NCBI GenBank assembly: GCA_015680905.1
Contig: CM027377.1
Span: forward strand, 29,350,501 to 29,414,500
Direction: 5' to 3'
Origin: Coptis chinensis
Taxonomy: Eukaryota > Streptophyta > Magnoliopsida > Ranunculales > Ranunculaceae
DNA: 64,000 bases
The translations under genes were made by a program, and so were the position numbers. Shown piece by piece: positions 54,746 through 64,000 of the stretch. The notes under the pieces were generated by a model. It worked only from the letters and a program-made list of their open reading frames with translations. It ran no database searches and was not told the origin of the DNA. Every line of letters begins with the position of its first letter. Positions within the stretch are counted from its first letter, which is position 1.

Positions 54746-57587
54746 GTATGCATCTATCCCACTGTTAAAACTTTTTAATTTGAAATTGATGTTAATCTTG
54801 CTTATATGATTAGCTTCCTTTTTTTTTTTTTTATATATGCTCTGTTAGGATGGACTTGCTCATTTGTTCACGTTTACACTAGTGGTTATTTTAAAGTTGT
54901 GCCGTTAAGATTGTTAATGGGTTGTTTATGAGAAAGTGATCCATACTATACACACAAGTTTTATAGCTTGTTACTCCGCCAAACTTCTATTGAAAACATC
55001 GGACTATCTTTAAACAAGTAGTTGGTCATGCTTTTTACCGCACACACCATGTTTTTTTTTTTTGCTAGGTTTTATTAAGGTTTAATGAGATGTTCATAGC
55101 AAGTTTGAACCCTGGTGCACATGTTTTACTGCACACACCATGTTTTACTGTGGGTATAAACTTGGGATATTATACACCAAGCGACCGGTTGCACATAAAC
55201 CTCATTACTTGATTAAGATTAATATGATTATATGTAGGGATTATGGAGATTCTTCACGTTATGTAAGCCTTTACTCGTATGGTGGATTTTCAGTGGGAAG
55301 TTGATTGTTTTGGTTGGTTTCCTTGAATTGTTCTTTAATAATGCTTTGGGAACATTTATACCTAGAAATGAGAACTAAGTTGTCCCGAGGTTACCAAAAA
55401 AACTAAAAATTGTCACATGAAAAATTGGTTGGTATTCACTTGTAAAAGACATTTCCATATCTTGGAAGGAAAGAAGTAAGATGTTACTAAAACAATAATG
55501 GTTGGTAGCTGTAATTTTGTAAGTACACTACTCCACAAGTCCACACATTTGAAGTTTGTGTTAATTTTCAAGGACATTCAGGTTAAAGTGTAAATTGGTT
55601 ATATCCGGGTTTAACATTTACTTTATGGTCACGAAAATGTACAAGTGGGTTACGTCGGTATGTCCATCTATGCTTATCTAATAGGTGTTCTTTGAGATTC
55701 CATTTATACGCATTTCTTTCACAAATTACGCCTGGCACCTTGTTAAGGACTTTCTCATTTTATTCATTGTATTGGATCTTAACAGTTGGGGAACTTAAAG
55801 AACGTTTGTGAAAATATTCAAGAATGCAAAAGTCAAGAAAGGTCGGAAGAAAGGAAGGAGAAGCAAAGTTTACGAAGATTATACAGGGATCTCTTAACTC
55901 CTAAATTTTCTTGGTAGATGGATGATCTCTCCTCATATCGCCTTCGGTACAAAGACACCGAGAAATTTCTTTTATCATATTTCTTTTTCTAGTTGCCTCT
56001 AAGAGATACTAGATGTTATACTAACTCCCTCAGTAACTTCTTTCTTTTACCATAGTTGCATTGGTTTGATTGAGAAGTTTGTACATAGACCGAATGAAAA
56101 TATGTGTTTCTTTGCTAAAGGAATTTTATATTTCTCTTCTACTTATGTTTTGTGGAAGTAATCGAAGTTCATCAATACTATTGGTATGCTAGTCAAAAAG
56201 TGTGCTTTTGTCGACCACCCGTGGGTATGCGAAAGTGAATGACTTCATCCGACCGGGTCTTCTTGCTAATCCAACCAGCTAAGTGGAACCCCAGCGAGGA
56301 GTTGTTTTTACTCATCTATTTTGAGTAGTTGAAAAGTTTGACGGTTAGGTTCGCTACATAACCGCCAAGTTGTTATTATTTGGATGACAACCATTAAGGC
56401 CTCCCAACTTTGGTTAAATTTTGGATGTTCCTTCCTGTTTCCATCATCGACTAGAACTAGGCGGTTGCAATTTCCTGTCGAATGTGTAACTACCAGCCCA
56501 CATATACGATACTCTTTAAATCGTGGACGCCGTAGTATTTAAATTTCAGTAGTAGTGTTGTCACGTCGTGTCACCTGTAACACAATAATCTTATGAAGAA
56601 CTATGGACAATTCTACAACAGCTTAATATGAGGCCAAGATTGTACCAAATAAGCAGTGAAAGACTTTGTTTAACAAATAAAAATTGTTTATTATTGCTAA
56701 ATGTGATTATAATCGTCGACCTATCTTTCATTTTCGTGATTTGTCAATTTTTTTATTCTCAAACCTTTCATACTCATGCTTAGTCCAACTAGTATCTTTG
56801 TCAGGGCCACTTGATGTACTGGCTGATTTTGTATTCATCTTTCCATAGGATCAGTTAACAGATTGTGCATATCACAATTGAACAAAGTGTGCGTCTAGTG
56901 TGTGTGTGGGGTGTTTAAACCCCTTAGTTATATTGATTGCACGGTTTACCCATCGATCGATGAAGTAAAGAACATAAAAAGGTATATCATTAGAAAAAGA
57001 TACCTCTGATTTCTCTTAATTAATGAGTTACATTTGTTGGAAAGGAATTAATTTTTACCTTTTATGAAAGTTTTATGAAGGTTTGAAGTTAACGATACAT
57101 TGGGAATTTTGCAATTCACCATGTTTGCTAGTATCCAGTCATAAAGGCCCTCATTATTCTTTATGACGCGCTATATTGACGTGTCTATCTCTTTATAATT
57201 TATCATTATTTGTTGACTTTTAAGGTTCGGTTTTCCCAATAGGTGGACTACTCGACATCTTATTCGTACTGGGCAGGTGGAAGGGAAGTCTGTACTGTGT
57301 TTCAGGAATACAAAACAGGTAGGCAACTCTTTCTTACCTTTTTTTATCTACAATTTCTCTGCCCCATTTACCTCCGTGTTTGAAACTAATGCCTTGATGA
57401 CTAGATGCTTCTAGTTGGGCGTCATGGTTAGAGAATCCATATGATTTGCTCTATATATTTTCATTGGACACAAGTTTTAGTTTGAAAGTTTGAGTTTCAC
57501 TTGGTACAAAGTAGGTTGACCTACTCTATCCATTGTTATGTTCCCCTGCTTTTTAGAGTTTTGTTGGGTCCATGGCTTGTGATATAT
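54746..57587. other. Gene-free stretch with one orphan exon-like segment
   Basis: AT-rich sequence without a recognised domain. The missing EMC3 3' exons were looked for (VSSRSWYFLNLFG and the HDWALP region) and not seen. The only coding-like patch is 57243-57318. Confidence 0.45.
57243..57318 (+). other. Exon-like segment of unknown gene
   Basis: The 76-bp stretch is bounded by CCCAATAG and GTAGGC, is GC-richer than its surroundings and is open in all three forward frames (for example TTRHLIRTGQVEGKSVLCF). I do not recognise a family. It may be chance. Confidence 0.25.
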
Positions 57588-59021
57588 GCTTGGAGAACAC
57601 TACTTAGAGTTTTGAACTCTCTAAATTAATGTAAAAGCAATCAAGATTCCTTACTCACGATCTTCGTTTCGTAGAGTTTGAATAAGGATTCGAACTAACC
57701 TAAAGCTTAGAACAACTAAAAATTAGATGTTACAATAAAGGGAAATTAAGGAGTAAGGATATAACATAAATGTTAGATTTTTCCTTCCTATACAAACATT
57801 AATAAAAACATTAACAATGAAAACATGCACTTAATACCGAAATGGAAATTTGAAAGAGAAATTGGAGAGTTAATCCTCCTCATGTGAAACTATCATTAGT
57901 GTTGATTTGAAATAGGTTTTGATTCTTCCTAGACTCATAGACAAGTCCCTAACGGAAAAATAGATTTGATCCCTAGCATGCATGGCTCACTAAAGAGCTC
58001 ATACATGCTAGCAAGTGAAACCAAACAATGACTTATCTCTAAGCTCATTGCTTGATTTCTAACTAAACTCTACACCAACTACCATTTTGGGGTAGGATGT
58101 AGAGTTAGTTGTTCTTCCTAAACCTACCAAACCAACAATTGGTTTACCCTCACATGAGTTAGACTAACTCCCTAAAAGGGAAGTTAGCTCATGATCCTTG
58201 GGACAAAGACTTATGAACTAATAAAAACACCAAAGAGAAAGAGAGAGAGAGAGAAGAAATATCCACAACCAAACTCACTTCTATATTTTCTAGAAGAACA
58301 AGTGTTCCTCCATTAAAACTATTACAAGCTTTTTAATAAAAACCAAAACTAACTTCTCATTTTCACTAAGGAACTAAAATAATGTCATGTGAGGAAAATA
58401 AGTCAAGGGAGTAAATGGAGTGTCCCCACATTTGTCTAATTTCTTCTCCATTTGAGAGAAATCTCATTTCCTCCCACGTGAATTATCAAACCACATTGAT
58501 TCATTTTATCTACCACATTAAAACAAAGTGACACCTTGCCTTTTTTTTTCACTATTAACACCTAATCTAATTTATTACATGCAAGGTGTCAACTTTGCAC
58601 CAATAATTTATTATCTTTGTCTTGACATGCTCCATGATTGATGACTCATCCATCTTGTGGCCCCACATAGTGGGTCCATGTGCAGATCGATGGGGTCCGG
58701 TTATTTTGGGCAAGTGTTACAATTTCCCGCCTATGGGTAGAGTTCATCACCCCCGATTGTCCGAAGCATCTCTCGTGTCGCATTCGAGTCCCCGGTTCGA
58801 GAGGTAGGAGCTTTGGAAGTTTGATGCTTCGTGTGGATTTGGGAGAATTCAGATATATCGCCGTTCCTCGTGCTTTATTTCAGGTTTAACCAATATTTCC
58901 ATGTTTTCGCAAATACCGCAAAAAGTATGAAAACATATTTATTTCATGATTATTAAACACATAATTAACCAAATTTATATGTCTCAATGGGGTTTCATAA
59001 TACACTTTTGGGTGCTTATCA
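57588..59021 (-). repeat. 3' LTR of Athila copy 2
   Basis: The inner border is ..GGGTGCTTATCA (ending 59021), followed by the reversed polypurine tract CATTACCCCCAAAT. The outer start at about 57588 is placed by alignment to copy 1 and is approximate. It contains no gene. Confidence 0.75.
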
Positions 59022-59815
59022 CATTACCCCCAAATAAAGACTTTTTGCTTGTCCTCAAGCAAAGAAGAGACACTAAAATAGATAAGTGGCCAAAATATGT
59101 GTAGTCCTAAACTAATTCTCGTTTAGAGCGACATTGCATTGACCATATGCAACAAGGCCTTTAAACCACTAGGAATTCCCTAGTGGATGAGTTATAACCT
59201 CGTGAGAGTTTTCCTTAAAAGATACTCACAAACTTCATTTATACTACAACGACTCAATGATGCGAAACTTGTTTCCTAAATTAATCTCGGATATCCATAC
59301 ATCTCCTTAGCAGGGGAGGATTTATTTCTTTGAAACTCAAGTTAATATGTATTCAATAATTAAAACATCTACATATGATTATTCATGCAGTGAACTTTTC
59401 ATTGAAATATACTAGCAGGGTTGTTTCTAGATCCTTGGAGAGCATACCTAAATGGGTTCTCACAGGTATGTGTTGAAACACATATTCACTCAAAAATTTT
59501 CCACTCAGGTTTTGTTAACTCCAGTGTGCAGTGGGCACACGTTTCCTTACATCTCAATGACAGTCAGAGGAGCCGATGTCGATCAATCACGTCTACTACT
59601 TATTATCACACCACCCTACTCCTAATTGAGCTAGAGGTCTTTATTAGGTATTGTGGGGCTTAGGTGATAGTGTACAAGAAAATGGAAATGGATCATCAAA
59701 ATTTACGAGTATGAGAGAATAGGGTCTTCATATATTTACATTATAGAAATCCTTGTTTCCTTTCCTTCTTCTAACTGAGTTTTTCCAACCTTGTTCTTAA
59801 GCCTCTGGATACTAA

Positions 59816-59896
<81 letters not shown>

Positions 59897-60801
59897 TTAA
59901 GAACATGATTCTATTTTCCTTTTCAAGCAAGTAATCGACTTATATTTGGGACAAGTCTTTCTCTTTATTTTTTCCACATTTCATCCTATTTCTCATACTC
60001 ATCACTTAGGTAGGTTCTTTTATTTGGTTTAATAAATGGGTAAGGAATTTTTGGTGAAAGTGAAAGGTTTGATGAGCGGTTCGATGGAGTGACTAGCGGT
60101 AAAATTTGTAAAGGTAAGAATTTTTAGCTATGTCGATCCAAAGAAGGCCTAAATTCTCTTTAGGGTTGAATTGGTGATCAAGTAAGTAGATCGTAATTTC
60201 CTCTAATCGGAAAAACTACTCCTGCTCGCGGTCATCACACACAAATCACTCATATAAAGGCTTTTTGGTTAGATTCTCACAGATTTATAGTTTAAGTAAC
60301 TAACCGTTGGTTCGAAACTTACTTGCTATGTACAATTAATGATACTCGGTACATGAATATTCATGAAAAGATGTATAAACTATTGCATAATTATTATCTA
60401 AAGTTTCTTAAAAACAAATCCTAATTAGGATACTAATGTGAGATTTCTAGACAATTTTCATCATTGAAAAGGAAACAAGACTTTGTCATTAAGTACAATT
60501 ATTAATATGAAAGTAAAACTATATATAGGCTACAAGATGCCTAATTTTTGCTACAGTTTAAAGCACCCCAAAGCGAATGATGCTTAGTCCTCGAAGGATC
60601 AATAATTAAAGAGAGAAAGTACCGAGAACCATAAGCAAAATTAGGGCTAGATAGATTTGGTCGACAGAGAGGTTGGAGATCATAATATATTATTCGAAAG
60701 AACAAGAAAATGTTCAATAGCACACTAAACATAGCACACGATATAATGAACCATAGCAAACATGAAACATGAAAAAAACAATAGCACACCAAATAGAAGG
60801 T
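59022..60801 (-). other. Untranslated 3' spacer of Athila copy 2
   Basis: It is colinear with 23433-25149 and has the same TTGCTTGTCCTCAAGCAA motif next to the polypurine tract. No coding sequence. It includes (TA)n at 59819-59892. Confidence 0.6.
59819..59892. repeat. (TA)n microsatellite, 37 units
   Basis: An uninterrupted run of 74 bp, the longest simple repeat in the window. Confidence 0.95.
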
Positions 60802-61843
60802 TTAGCTAGATATATGTACAATGGCAAACTTAAGTTTACCATCCAAATAGACGTGAAGTTCCAAGGCCCTCTTTAAGGAAATGCATTTTAGCATCACGCC
60901 AATAGATAATAGTCCGCCGATTTTCGCCCATTCTTTGTCTCGGGGATTCCCAAATTGGTCTTCATCTTTTCGTCCTTTGGGTAACATCGAACATGCCTCA
61001 GGTATCGAAATGGGGCCGCCCATCGATTAAAACCTTAATGAGCTTAATGATTACGTTTCTTTGGGCACATGGAATCCACCTTTGACCACCAGTCATGAAA
61101 AGTAGCGCAAACCGTGGGAAAATGTCTTCATGATTCGCAAGCGGTGATTGGTAAAGTATATACTTATCCCCGGAAAAGTCGCGAGCTCGTTCAGGCCGAG
61201 ACAACACAACCTAAAAAATGTTAAATAAAAAGCATGACCCCCGAGCTAGTGTAATCAATACGGCCATAGCGACCTCATTGGCGAGAGAGAAATGCCAATC
61301 TCCCATAATGTTCAGAGTACAAATAACATTGCAGTCCCCATGTTCATGGTCATGCTTGCTAATGGAATGGTGATGTTGCGCCATGGTACATGGCCATCTC
61401 CTTCTCGTTTGATCTCAAGACCATCACCATAAAGAGTCGCTAAACGCTTGCCACCGAAAAGGCGGTAAGAATTATGAAAGATGTACGCCAAGATGCAGCG
61501 AGGTTAAGTGATATGGAAGGTCCAAAGTTAGGGCAAGTTGTTGTTCGAAAAGATATGGGGTGTGTCACCAACTTCGATTGTGAACCCCTTTCTAAGTAGA
61601 AACCATGTGCATGGTTGAACGTGGTGTCTTCCATATTAGCATAAAAGTATGCAGCCAAACTTGGAGAATACGTTTGGTCAGGTTGAAGAATTAGGGAAGA
61701 CCACCCAATGTTTGTGATGTAATCATGGAAGAGATGGCCATAGGCATTGGAATCCATCATAGACTGAAAGGATTGCTAATTCCAGGAATGAGTTTGGGAG
61801 GGACCATGGATGATGAAGATGCTGTGTTTGATGAAGATGCCAT
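60802..61843 (-). pseudogene. Athila 3' ORF b (env position), copy 2, frameshifted
   Basis: ATG 61843 opens MASSSNTASSS. The following MMDSNAYGH, SLAAYFYANMEDT and FRTTTCPNFGPSIS are readable in shifted frames and parallel copy 1. The C-terminal stretch near 61000 corresponds to RHVRC..PKDEKM in copy 1. Function unknown. Confidence 0.5.
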
Positions 61844-62074
61844 GATGGATGAAGTAATGAACTAGGTAACGACAACTGGATGGAAAAATGAGTATGTAAG
61901 AAAATAGACCCTCCTGTAGCACATGTTAAAATTATATTAGTCACAATGGAAATGATGACAATTCTACTAAGCATTTCATACAAAATAAAACAAAAGGATA
62001 AGATAAAATACATAGTACGACGGAAAAACGTAATAACATATATGATTATATACTTATTGACTTAGTAATATCAT

Positions 62075-63143
62075 GGATTCTGATATTGATCTAGGAGATG
62101 CATATTTTGCACCATTTGTTTAGGTCATCTATTTGTTGGTCGAAATGCATCTGAATGTCCCCTTGGTCGGGTCGTAGTAGAGAGTACGCTTTGATTTTCC
62201 ATTAGGAGAGCATGATTTTTCAAGAATTGAGAATGATTTTCCAAGATCTCTTCTTGTTCAACATCATCGTTGCTTGACGATCTTGGAAATCCCGAAGGTT
62301 GTGATGATGATATTGACGGACGTGTATTTCCCTCAAACCCCGATGAAGAAGTTTAATGCCTTCCATGGGATTAATAATATTGACATGACATTTTCGTCAA
62401 ATAAATGAATTAATTGGAGCTTGAGGTGTTCGCTCATCTATCGAGCATCGGGGGTCCAAAACCAACGAGTAGTCTGTTTGAAGTACCTTTATATATACTC
62501 TTTGAAGGGTGTCTCGGAGATATTATCGATAACCCCTAACGCATCATAATCTGCGTAACCAAAGTGGGTAGAACTGGCGACCGCCTTGTTTTCTTGGTGA
62601 TTACGTTCCGTGAGGTGTTGGATCGAGACAAAAGTCATCTCTTTGAGTTTGCAAAATCCAAAGTAGGTGAAGTTGAGGCTTTGTGACTTCAGATTGGTGT
62701 GATGTACCTACCACATTATGTCCCACCCGATTGGAGCACAACACGTTGATTCTGTTTCAAAGAGCGTTGAAGAACCATGTGATGTGTATGTTCGACGTCG
62801 CCATGAGATACTGGTGAGCTCGCAAGAAAGTTTTTGCGAATCGAATGATGACTCTTGAACAAAGGGACCCACGGTTTTAGTGGGATTTGAAGTATGTCGG
62901 AGATCATTTCCTTATTCAATTCCAATCGTTGTCCATAGGCATTGAAGTAGAATTTTCCATCTTCATAACCGCTAAATTGGTAGAACATCAAAACCAATTC
63001 TCGGGAATAACTAGTCGCTGAATGATATAGAAGAGGCGCCCATCCTCTAATTTATGATTTCAGTGTCAAAATAAGGAGAAAACCGCCTTCTTGAAAAGTT
63101 TTAGGTAGTCTTTCTCTGCCGTTATTTTTCTTGGTTGAGCCAT
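62075..63143 (-). pseudogene. Athila 3' ORF a (env position), copy 2, frameshifted
   Basis: ATG 63143 opens MAQPRKITAEKDYLKLF. A 93-codon piece at 62997-62716 holds FYQFSGYEDGKFYFNAYGQ, RLELNKEMISDILQIPL and LLKQNQRVVLQ, matching copy 1's ORF a and the domain annotated in plants as putative plant transposon protein. The remainder is broken by indels; the left limit is approximate. Confidence 0.55.
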
Positions 63144-63196
63144 TCTTTGAGGAAGGATAGTGAAAATTGTATGAATAAGAATGGCTTAAAAAAAAG

Positions 63197-63204
63197 ATTT
63201 ATAG
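63197..63204 (-). promoter_or_regulatory. Internal TATA box before Athila ORF a, copy 2
   Basis: The minus strand reads GCCTATAAATCTT, ~55 bp before ATG 63143, with CACTATCCTTCC in the leader as in copy 1. Confidence 0.5.
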
Positions 63205-63551
63205 GCAATCTATGAGGCTATACCAACTGGAGTCCAAGTGTATTTAATGACCCACGTGATTATGAACAAAGCATCATAGGGGATCCACAGAAGTCTTTGT
63301 CATGTCGATATCCAAATACAATTAATGAGATGGTTTAATGTTTAGAAAATACGGAGGAAAGTTTCACAGGGTAGTTAAACTTACACGTAATTCGAGAATG
63401 ATGATCATAACTCGGTAATAGAATATGGATAGAATAATCGGTGCATGTGTGACAAGTGTTATGTGTACCTTGCAGCGTGCGCGATTTTCTCTGAACACGA
63501 TGTGTATCCATTAATTATTTCGGTGAGTTTTGGATGGCCTTTCTTTGTTAC

Positions 63552-63655
63552 TTATTATTATTATTATTATTATTTTATTATTATTATTTTATTATTTTTA
63601 TTATTTTATTATTTTATTATTTTATTTTTATTATTTTATTATTTTATTTTTATTA
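63552..63655. repeat. (TTA/TTTTA)n microsatellite
   Basis: TTA units alternate with TTTTA units for ~100 bp. It sits between ORF a's TATA box and the small ORF in copy 2. The same position in copy 1 has no such run. Confidence 0.9.
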
Positions 63656-63802
63656 GAGAGGAAAAGACGACTAATATACACAACTAATTAATACGGAACT
63701 TCTCCATTTAATCATGCGAACCCGTACAAATGTGTGAGAATTATTTAACACACCATACTAATATACAAAATGAAAATCAGAAAAAGAGACGGTTACATAG
63801 AT

Positions 63803-63904
63803 CTAGATGTTCTGGATCATGTTATGCATGAGTGACAAGAGAATAATGATAAACACTGTTATCACGACTAATGTGATAGCCCATTCAGCGTTATCCTTTT
63901 CCAT
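63803..63904 (-). CDS. 33-residue putative membrane peptide in Athila copy 2
   Basis: The frame starts at ATG 63904 with an acidic MEKDNAEWAIT. It continues as an uninterrupted hydrophobic segment of 15 residues (LVVITVFIIILLSLM), long enough for a short membrane helix, and ends HNMIQNI-stop. A TATA box at 63991-64000 lies ~90 bp upstream with a CT-rich leader. Copy 1 has the homologous DNA but with indels. So short a frame could be chance; conservation of the TATA, the leader and the block around it is the main support. No family recognised. Confidence 0.35.
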   Translation of the reverse strand: MEKDNAEWAITLVVITVFIIILLSLMHNMIQNI

Positions 63905-63990
63905 CGCTCTAGTTTATTCATTATTGGCAAGAAATTGAAAATTTGTGAAGAAGATTGAGAAGGGAATGAGTGAAAGAGGAAAGGAGAGTT

Positions 63991-64000
63991 GTATTTATAA
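63991..64000 (-). promoter_or_regulatory. TATA box at the window edge, Athila copy 2
   Basis: The minus strand begins TTATAAATACAACTCTCC, equivalent to the box at 28444-28452 of copy 1. It is cut by the window end. Confidence 0.4.

Larger units (their letters stand above)
57588..64000 (-). mobile_element. Athila-type retrotransposon, copy 2 (3' part; runs off the window)
   Basis: The order is the same as in copy 1: LTR 57588-59021, spacer, ORF b, ORF a, small ORF, TATA box at the window edge. Copy 1 and copy 2 are in the same orientation ~35.6 kb apart and clearly diverged in indels and substitutions. pol and gag should lie to the right of this window. Confidence 0.85.

Noticed and set aside
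54379-54768. A single 129-residue membrane-like ORF
   Set aside because: The hydrophobic parts are intron translation; only two EMC3 exon segments within it are meaningful.

Overview
This is nuclear DNA from a plant, almost certainly a eudicot. The evidence is spliceosomal introns with GT..AG borders, an AT-rich background, a plant UGT91-type glycosyltransferase, and the full set of plant transposable elements: MULE, L1-type LINE with DUF4283, Ty1/Copia, Ty3/Gypsy of the Athila type, hAT, CACTA and a MITE. The species cannot be named from the window. No gene here reads as clearly intact. The window is a nest of transposons with four relics of host genes: a UGT, EMC3, RPS26 and an RNase H fragment.

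Layout. 1-4.3 kb: an RNase H remnant, one arm of a 17-kb-spaced inverted repeat, a UDP-glycosyltransferase on the minus strand with one internal stop, and a corroded direct duplicate of that gene's 5' end. 4.5-11.7 kb: a 7.2-kb Mutator-like element with ~380-bp terminal inverted repeats. It carries a PB1-like/MuDR/MULE/SWIM transposase broken by stops, a proline-rich second ORF, and a convergent GRF zinc-finger ORF. 11.9-18.5 kb: a 6.6-kb LINE bounded by an 18-bp target-site duplication. 18.7-21.9 kb: the second inverted-repeat arm, then a Copia element cut off within its integrase. 21.9-35.5 kb: Athila copy 1 on the minus strand (3' LTR, two extra 3' ORFs, pol, gag, no 5' LTR).

37.5-41.8 kb: a hAT transposon with an intron-bearing transposase and, inside its ends, a ribosomal protein S26 pseudogene. 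42.7-43.0 kb: a MITE with an 8-bp target duplication. 43.7-46.8 kb: a 3-kb solo LTR with a 5-bp target duplication. 47.1-48.0 kb: Copia 3'-end debris and a 35-bp tandem repeat. 48.1-51.0 kb: a truncated LTR of the same family as the solo LTR, inverted. 51.2-54.7 kb: a CACTA-like terminus followed directly by leading exons of EMC3. 57.6-64.0 kb: the 3' part of Athila copy 2, same orientation as copy 1, running off the window.

Two threads run through the window. Most stops in the MULE, LINE and Copia genes are explained by G:C to A:T changes (CAG or CAA to TAG/TAA, TGG to TAG), as expected of methylated, silenced elements. Separately, many conserved frames, including housekeeping EMC3 and RPS26, carry single-base indels. 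Some of these are compensating or sit in homopolymers, so long-read consensus error should be excluded before calling every frame dead. The most interesting points are the internal TATA boxes and a tiny membrane-spanning ORF shared by the two Athila copies, the multi-gene MULE, the UGT stop beside its catalytic aspartate with its mosaic duplicate, and the host-gene fragments associated with hAT and CACTA ends.
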